12,644 bases of DNA, taken from positions 1 through 12,644 of the forward strand of contig JAGNMH010000071.1 of the NCBI GenBank assembly GCA_017991275.1. Direction: 5' to 3'. The DNA is from Acidobacteriota bacterium. GTDB lineage: Bacteria > Acidobacteriota > Blastocatellia > RBC074. The translations under genes were made by a program, and so were the position numbers. The notes below the pieces were generated by a model, which saw only the letters and a list, made by a program, of their open reading frames with translations, was not told the DNA's origin and searched no databases. Shown here piece by piece: positions 7,852 to 12,644 of this stretch. Each line of letters starts with the position of its first letter. The first letter of the stretch is position 1.

Positions 7852-9813
7852 ATGAGCGATAATCGTCAGACCAAACAAAAATCCGTCGCGAACAAACCCG
7901 ATGCTTCAAGAAGAAGGTTTATTGCCAAAGCAATGACCGGCGCAGGCGCAGTCGCCGCTTTGGGAGCTAAAGAAGCGTCTGCTGATTCGTCCACGAGGAT
8001 GGCTGAAGCAAAACCTATTCGCGTGCCAGAAGAACTTGCACAGGCCGCCAAAGTTACAGCAGTCAAGGCTGTTTTTCCGATGACCGGCGCTCAAGTCTTC
8101 GCCCGCGTTTGTAAAGAAGAAGGTTTGGCTGCACTGTTTTGTTGTCCGGGTAATTATCCAGTCATCAATGCCATTGCTCAGGAAGGAATTCCGACATACT
8201 CAGGCCGCCACGAAGGCGCGATGTGTCATGCCGCCGATGGGTTTTGTCGTGTGACCGGCGAAGTCGCCGCTGCCTCTGGCACTGAAGGGCCAGGCTTCAC
8301 CGATATGATTAACGCCATCGCAGCCGCCAACGCCGCGCGCTCTCCGGTGTTGGTTTTGGCCAGCAATATGACAATCGCGAACGAAGACACCGAAGCTGGG
8401 ATTCAGCTTGGTTATCAACAGCCGACGACCGAAGGACTAAAGAAGTACGGCAAACGACTTATCACGCCGAAACGAGTTCACGAATATGGCGGTTATGCAT
8501 TTCGACAATTGCGTTCAGGAGTGCCTCGCCCAGTGCATTTGGATTTCCCGGCTGAAGTCACGCGATCTCGATTCAACTCAGGTAGCGAACTGGATTTCTT
8601 TTACGACAAAGCCAGATACCGCACGACTTCAAAACCGCATCCCGGCCCGAAAGAAATTGCTTCGGCTGTGGAGATGCTCAAACAGGCCCAACGCCCGATC
8701 ATCGTTTCCAGCAACGGAGTCTTTTACAGCCGAGCCTGGGACGCGCTGAAAAAGCTGGCTGAAAAAGCTCAGATTCCGGTGGTCGAATCCGGTGCGATGA
8801 AAGGACAGTTTTCCGACGCCAGCCCGCTTTCGGCCAACGCCGCTCCGGGAGCATTGGCCAGCGCCGATCTGGTTGTGCTGGTTGGCCAGTATTGCATGCC
8901 CACCGTGGGGGAATTTGCGTTCGGTCCCGACGCCAAATACATTCGTATTGATCCGTGCGTTGAAGACATTGGCCGAAATCTGCCGATTGACCTGGGAATG
9001 GTCAGTTGCGAAAAGGCCGCGCTCGAAGCTCTGGCCGACGCCATGCCCGCGATGAAGCACGACAGTTGGGTTGCCGAAATCGCTGATGCAAGGAAAAAGT
9101 TTGAAGAAGAGAACGACGCCCATTACGCAAAGGGCCTGAGTTACACCGACGCCGTCCATCCGGCAGTTATCGCCAAAGAACTGACGGACTTTATGTACAA
9201 CGGCAAGCTGCCCAAAGAGCAGACGACTTTTGTCGCTGGCGGTTATGGCATTGCCCGATATGTCCGCCGCCGGTTGCGCGGGTATCGCCCCGGACAGATT
9301 TTGAACGGAGCTTATCAATACGGAGCCATCGGGCCGGATGTCGGTTACGCCTTTGGAGCGGCAGTCGCTGTGCAACACGGAATCGGCCCACAAGCTGCTT
9401 ACAAAGGCTCACCAGTGATTTGCGTGACGGGAGACGCGGGCATCGGTTACACGATCATGGAACTGGAAACGGCTTCAAAGTATCGAATGCCGATCATTGT
9501 CATCGTCTACAACAACAACGCCTGGGGAACCTGGACAGGCAACAGCCGCAGCCCAGTGACTTTGAGTATGCATCTTTTCCAGGAAAACGTCCGTTACGAC
9601 AAAGTCGCCGAAGGCTTGGGCGCTCACGGCGAATACGTCACCGCGCCCGGAGATTTCCGCGGCGCGCTGGAACGCTGTTACCAAATTGCTGTCAAAGAAA
9701 GCCGACCTTCGCTGATTAACTGTCAGGCGAAAAAAGAATTCTGGGTCAAGCAGCAATACGAGCCGGGTTTTTTGGGAACGGTTGAGCCGGGCTGCATGTC
9801 GTATAACCACTAA
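7852..9813 (+). CDS. Thiamine-diphosphate-dependent enzyme (acetolactate synthase-like) with Tat signal
   Basis: A 653-residue ThDP enzyme of the acetolactate synthase/oxalyl-CoA decarboxylase/2-hydroxyacyl-CoA lyase superfamily. The N-terminus carries a twin-arginine signal: SRRRFIAKA at 19-27, then a small-residue hydrophobic stretch (28-39) and an Ala-rich possible cleavage zone (38-45). Domain order: PYR domain about 75-240 with the cofactor-activating glutamate E121 in SGRHEGAMCHAADGF; central domain about 265-400; PP domain about 435-625 with the Mg-ThDP motif GDAG at 527-530 and, about 25 residues on, YNNN at 553-556. All cofactor motifs are intact, so it should be active, probably in the periplasm or at the membrane. 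Acetolactate synthase itself is unlikely, since that enzyme is cytosolic and no regulatory-subunit gene is adjacent. AGGAGAG at 7843-7849 fixes the start. It is first in a unit with the LLM oxidoreductase 23 bp downstream. Substrate unknown. Confidence 0.88.
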   Translation: MSDNRQTKQKSVANKPDASRRRFIAKAMTGAGAVAALGAKEASADSSTRMAEAKPIRVPEELAQAAKVTAVKAVFPMTGAQVFARVCKEEGLAALFCCPGNYPVINAIAQEGIPTYSGRHEGAMCHAADGFCRVTGEVAAASGTEGPGFTDMINAIAAANAARSPVLVLASNMTIANEDTEAGIQLGYQQPTTEGLKKYGKRLITPKRVHEYGGYAFRQLRSGVPRPVHLDFPAEVTRSRFNSGSELDFFYDKARYRTTSKPHPGPKEIASAVEMLKQAQRPIIVSSNGVFYSRAWDALKKLAEKAQIPVVESGAMKGQFSDASPLSANAAPGALASADLVVLVGQYCMPTVGEFAFGPDAKYIRIDPCVEDIGRNLPIDLGMVSCEKAALEALADAMPAMKHDSWVAEIADARKKFEEENDAHYAKGLSYTDAVHPAVIAKELTDFMYNGKLPKEQTTFVAGGYGIARYVRRRLRGYRPGQILNGAYQYGAIGPDVGYAFGAAVAVQHGIGPQAAYKGSPVICVTGDAGIGYTIMELETASKYRMPIIVIVYNNNAWGTWTGNSRSPVTLSMHLFQENVRYDKVAEGLGAHGEYVTAPGDFRGALERCYQIAVKESRPSLINCQAKKEFWVKQQYEPGFLGTVEPGCMSYNH

Positions 9814-9836
9814 AGCAATTATCGAAGGAGAACTTC

Positions 9837-10673
9837 ATGCTCTTTGGAGCTTCCATTTTCATCACAGACAATTCGATCAGGCCGGACGAACTGGCGCGCG
9901 AATTGGAAGCGCGCGGTTTTGACTCGCTATGGATTCCCGAACACACGCACATTCCTGTCAGCCGTCGAACGCCGTATCCGGCAGGCGGCGACCTGCCGCC
10001 GGAGTATTGGCAAACCTACGATCCGTTTTTGTCGTTGACGGCTGCGGCGATGGTCACGACTAAATTGAAACTGGCAACGGGGATTTGTTTGGTTATCGAA
10101 CGCGATCCTATTGTTACCGCCAAGGAAGTTGCGACACTCGATAGACTGTCGAACGGCAGAGCGATTTTTGGAATCGGCGGCGGCTGGAATGCCGAAGAGA
10201 TGGAAAACCACGGCACAGCGTACAAGACTCGCTGGCGGTTGTTGCGCGAGCGCATTCTGGCGATGAAGGAAATCTGGACGAAAGACGAAGCCGAATACCA
10301 CGGCGAATTCGTCAACTTCGATCCGATTCTTGCTTTCCCAAAACCGGTGCAGAAACCGCATCCGCCAATCATTATGGGCGGCAACGGAGCCACGACCTTT
10401 GATCGTGTGACCGAATACTGCGACGGCTGGATGCCGATTTCGATGCGAACCGGCGATTTGGCCGAACGCATTCCGGCCTTGAAACATCAGGTCGAAGCCG
10501 CCGGGCGCGACCCCGAATCAATTTCGATTTCGGTCTTTGCAGTGAAACCGGATCGCGCATTCATCGAAAATCTGGAAAACCAGGGCGTAGAGCGTTCGGT
10601 CTTCTTATTGCCGCCCGCTGGCCGCGAAGTCGTGTTGCCGCTGCTGGATCGTTACTCCGAGTTGATGAAATGA
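9837..10673 (+). CDS. LLM-class flavin/F420-dependent oxidoreductase
   Basis: A 278-residue luciferase-like TIM-barrel oxidoreductase resembling the 'probable F420-dependent, Rv2161c-type' subgroup. Such enzymes use F420 or FMN for hydride transfer; the cofactor cannot be settled here. Family marks: RGFDSLWIPEHTHIP at 26-40, LATGICLVIERDPIVTAKEVATLDRLSNGR at 79-108, FGIGGGWNAEEMENHG at 111-126, the KPHPPIIMGGNG segment at 173-184 (phosphate-binding region of the barrel), and CDGWMPIS at 195-202. No signal peptide, so cytosolic. GAAGGAG ends about six bases before the ATG at 9837. It is transcribed with the ThDP enzyme and its stop codon overlaps the next start (ATGA). Pairing with an exported ThDP enzyme is odd, because the two would work on opposite sides of the membrane. 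Confidence 0.88.
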   Translation: MLFGASIFITDNSIRPDELARELEARGFDSLWIPEHTHIPVSRRTPYPAGGDLPPEYWQTYDPFLSLTAAAMVTTKLKLATGICLVIERDPIVTAKEVATLDRLSNGRAIFGIGGGWNAEEMENHGTAYKTRWRLLRERILAMKEIWTKDEAEYHGEFVNFDPILAFPKPVQKPHPPIIMGGNGATTFDRVTEYCDGWMPISMRTGDLAERIPALKHQVEAAGRDPESISISVFAVKPDRAFIENLENQGVERSVFLLPPAGREVVLPLLDRYSELMK

Positions 10674-11131
10674 GTGGCAAGCATTTAATAATTGTTCGGG
10701 AGGCTTTGCAGGCTTACGCTGACCGGGGCATTTTTCGCGGCTTCAGCGAATCCAAACCCGGTAATTTCACGTTCGTCTGGTTCTTTCATCGTCCGATGCA
10801 ATTGATCGTGGACACGGCAAAACACGAGCTGCGATTCAAACAACTTTTGCCTGGCGTTCCGGCGAAATCCGCTTTGTACGCCGAATTGAAAAGCTTCATC
10901 AGTGAACGCCACAACCGCGAACTGCCTGAGCATCGTCGAGTTGATCGTTGTCGAGCCGAAGTCAGTTGCGCCAATCGCGCAGGAACCATTTCGCTTTCTT
11001 TGACGGTCAAAAAGAATCAATACGCTTACGGCGCGAACCGCATCGTCAATTTGATTCACGAACTGTTCGTGTTTCTGCGAAGCTCGCACCCGGATTATCT
11101 GGTTGAGAATTTCGATGCGCCGCAAGAATAA
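10670..11131 (+). CDS. Unrecognised 153-residue protein coupled to the oxidoreductase gene
   Basis: I do not recognise this protein. It starts in a 4-bp ATGA overlap with the LLM oxidoreductase stop, indicating translational coupling and a real gene despite the lack of a known domain. Layout suggested by the sequence: N-terminal helix (about 4-20), several strands (FTFVWFFHR at 33-41, MQLIVDTAKHELRFKQLLPG at 43-62), a helix at 66-82, a charged segment with Cys94 and Cys100, a strand pair (GTISLSLTVKKN at 105-116), and a long C-terminal helix (NRIVNLIHELFVFLRSS, 123-139). This alpha-beta-alpha order is reminiscent of YbjN or type III chaperone-like folds, a guess only. No signal peptide or membrane segment. 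Codon use resembles the preceding gene. It may assist or regulate one of its operon partners. Confidence 0.7.
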   Translation: MSGKHLIIVREALQAYADRGIFRGFSESKPGNFTFVWFFHRPMQLIVDTAKHELRFKQLLPGVPAKSALYAELKSFISERHNRELPEHRRVDRCRAEVSCANRAGTISLSLTVKKNQYAYGANRIVNLIHELFVFLRSSHPDYLVENFDAPQE

Positions 11132-11140
11132 ATTTGGAGT

Positions 11141-11175
11141 GCTAAGCCTTTGGCGTAGCTTTGGTATTTCTTTTC
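11141..11175 (+). terminator. Weak terminator-like hairpin after the three-gene unit
   Basis: GCTAAGCC (11141-11148) faces GGCGTAGC (11152-11159) around a TTT loop, with one A-G mismatch, followed by a T-rich but interrupted stretch (TTTGGTATTTCTTTT). It lies ten bases after the 153-residue gene and about 50 before the cytochrome gene, and may partly separate the two units. Confidence 0.3.
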
Positions 11176-11209
11176 GATAGAACCCCGATCAACAAGACAA
11201 GAATAATTT

Positions 11210-11623
11210 ATGCGACGTTTTATACCAGTCACTTTGCTCATTCTCGCTGCAACGTTGTGGATTGCAGCGCAATCGCCCAAACGCAATGCCGAAGCGCAAA
11301 AGCTGAAAAATCCTGAAGCCGTCAACGCCGAATCCATCGAAGCCGGAAAGAAGCTTTATGCTCGTTACTGCGCTTCTTGCCACGGCCCACAAGGCAAAGG
11401 CGATGGTGGAATGGCGCTTTCGGGCGGAACGCCTTCCGACTTGACGGACGATCAATGGGATTACGGTTCGACGGATGGAGAAATTTTCGTCGCCATTCGT
11501 GACGGAGTCTCAGCCGACATGCTGGCTTACAAAGACAAGCTCAATGAAAAGCAGACCTGGCAATTGGTCAATTTCCTGCGAAGCATTGGGCCAAAACCAC
11601 CAACACCAAAAGACGTGAAGTAA
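11210..11623 (+). CDS. Secreted mono-haem cytochrome c
   Basis: A 137-residue class I-type c cytochrome for periplasmic electron transfer. An N-terminal signal or anchor (RRFIPVTLLILAATLWIAAQS, residues 2-22) precedes a single haem motif CASCH at 54-58 in KLYARYCASCHGPQGKGDG, the classical cytochrome c start. The probable sixth ligand is M104 in VSADMLAYKDKL, and the C-terminal helix EKQTWQLVNFLRSIG (113-127) packs on the haem as in cytochrome c domains. Only a weak purine stretch precedes the ATG at 11210, yet the signal peptide begins there. It lies 78 bp after the previous gene and 55 bp before a larger cytochrome/copper protein; the latter pairing suggests they share a periplasmic electron path. 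It could pass electrons to a terminal oxidase or serve a membrane dehydrogenase. Confidence 0.9.
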   Translation: MRRFIPVTLLILAATLWIAAQSPKRNAEAQKLKNPEAVNAESIEAGKKLYARYCASCHGPQGKGDGGMALSGGTPSDLTDDQWDYGSTDGEIFVAIRDGVSADMLAYKDKLNEKQTWQLVNFLRSIGPKPPTPKDVK

Positions 11624-11678
11624 TGCCGCGTCAGTCATCACGGCGGCAAAATTTTCAACTCTGCACCAGGAGGCAATG

Positions 11679-12644
11679 ATGAAACGAACACTCGGTTTTA
11701 GTTTACTTGGCGCGTTTGCGGCGCTTGGCATTTTTATGTGGCAGGGCAAGGCTACCACGGCGGCGGTCGTGACATTCAACAAAGATGTCGCGCCGATTAT
11801 CCAGAAAAGCTGTCAGACCTGTCATCGCCCAGGCGAAGTCGCTCCGATGTCGTTTCTGACTTACAAGGAGGTTCGCCCGTGGGCCAAATCCATACGCGAA
11901 GCCGTCACCACGCGAGTGATGCCTCCGTGGTTTGCCGATCCCAAACATGGCGAGTTTTCAAACGACTGCCGTTTGTCGCAAAAAGAAATTGAAACCATCA
12001 CTGCCTGGGTCGCGGGCGGCTCTGTGGAAGGCGACGCGAAAGACCTGCCTCCGAATCCAAAATTCCACGAAGGCTGGCAAATTGGCAAACCCGATGTCGT
12101 GTTGCCGATGACGGTTGATTTCAACATCCCGGCTCAAGGCACGATCCCTTACAAATACTTCGCGGTGCCGACCAATTTCACCGAAGACAAATACGTTCAG
12201 TTCGCCGAAATCCGTCAGGGCGACCGCTCGCACGTACACCATGTCATTGTCAGCGTGCGTTATCCGGATAATGGCGAATTGCCTCCGGCTGGGGAAATCA
12301 ATCCCGCGATGCTTGGTTCCATTCGACGCAATTCGGGTGACCGCCCGGCTGATTCCGATGGTCGTCTGGTCGGCTGGGCACCCGGCGAAGCTCCGCTGGA
12401 ATTGCGCGAAGGTCAGGCGAAGCTGGTCAAAAAAGGCTCTGTGCTGGTTTTCCAGGTGCATTACACAACCAACGGCGAAGCTGGCAAAGATCGCTCAAGC
12501 GTTGGTTTGATCTTCTCGAAAGCTCCAGTCGAAAAACGAGTCATCACCGCCGCAGCGACTCAGGCCGGTTTTGTCATTCCGGCGGGCGCTGCAAATCACG
12601 AAGTCACTTCGGAATACCTATTCAAAGAAGACATTCACATAGAC
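11679..12644 (+). CDS. Cytochrome c / PHM-type copper monooxygenase fusion (3' truncated by window edge)
   Basis: The frame is open to the last base; 322 residues are visible. Order: signal peptide to about residue 29 (LGFSLLGAFAALGIFMW, then ATTAA); a haem-binding domain with CQTCH at 45-49 inside FNKDVAPIIQKSCQTCHRPGEVAPMSF, a possible axial Met in RVMPPW (M81), and AWVAGG at its end; then a beta-rich region resembling copper type II ascorbate-dependent monooxygenase (PHM/DBM fold) with RSHVHHVIVSV, H185/H187/H188 as copper-ligand candidates, and VFQVHYTTNG at 257-266 where the second copper site would be. There the usual H-x-H reads H261-Y-T. Such fusions are common in Acidobacteria and Planctomycetes and are often annotated vaguely; activity is not established. 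AGGAGG at 11668-11673 is two bases from an ATG at 11676 and five from the adjacent in-frame ATG at 11679, so I chose the latter. Confidence 0.82.
   Translation, partial: MKRTLGFSLLGAFAALGIFMWQGKATTAAVVTFNKDVAPIIQKSCQTCHRPGEVAPMSFLTYKEVRPWAKSIREAVTTRVMPPWFADPKHGEFSNDCRLSQKEIETITAWVAGGSVEGDAKDLPPNPKFHEGWQIGKPDVVLPMTVDFNIPAQGTIPYKYFAVPTNFTEDKYVQFAEIRQGDRSHVHHVIVSVRYPDNGELPPAGEINPAMLGSIRRNSGDRPADSDGRLVGWAPGEAPLELREGQAKLVKKGSVLVFQVHYTTNGEAGKDRSSVGLIFSKAPVEKRVITAAATQAGFVIPAGAANHEVTSEYLFKEDIHID

Noticed and set aside
7482..7862. 126-codon plus-strand ORF before the ThDP gene
   Set aside because: No recognisable domain or ribosome site, Cys/His/Ser-rich composition, and it runs through the putative promoter and operator into the ThDP start.
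8629..9393. 254-codon minus-strand ORF
   Set aside because: Antisense shadow of the ThDP enzyme's central and PP domains; no family motif and no ribosome site.

Overview
The window looks like a chromosomal segment of an Acidobacteriota bacterium, probably of the Blastocatellia type. This is inferred from gene content only: an Oar-like TonB-dependent receptor, a secreted protein of the 'VWFA-related acidobacterial' kind, a cytochrome c/PHM-type copper monooxygenase fusion, and a short methyltransferase beginning MNLREQFGDIDIY. No rRNA or tRNA is present, so the placement cannot be confirmed here. Nothing marks it as phage, IS or plasmid DNA.

Left part (1-3650, + strand): the C-terminal half of a TonB-dependent outer-membrane receptor, ended by a strong intrinsic terminator; a class I SAM-dependent methyltransferase; and a zinc-free NADPH:quinone oxidoreductase. 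Middle part (3650-7012, - strand): a soluble epoxide-hydrolase-like alpha/beta hydrolase whose terminator overlaps its own 3' end, a secreted VWA protein, and the transcription antitermination factor NusB. Between the first two minus-strand genes, on the + strand, a near-consensus sigma70 promoter and a strong intrinsic terminator bracket about 230 nt with no ATG ORF. This is a candidate small RNA carrying an anti-Shine-Dalgarno-like CU tract.

Right part (7013-12644, + strand): about 750 bp without a convincing gene, then a promoter overlapped by a perfect 20-bp palindrome. It leads into a tight three-gene unit: a thiamine-diphosphate enzyme with a twin-arginine (Tat) signal, an LLM-class flavin/F420 oxidoreductase, and an unrecognised 153-residue protein overlapping the oxidoreductase stop by ATGA. 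Two secreted redox genes follow in the same direction: a small mono-haem cytochrome c and a cytochrome c/PHM-type copper monooxygenase that runs off the window end.

The most unusual items are the candidate sRNA, the Tat-exported ThDP enzyme with its apparently operator-controlled operon, and the conserved-looking orphan protein in that operon. The substrate of this operon cannot be read from the sequence.
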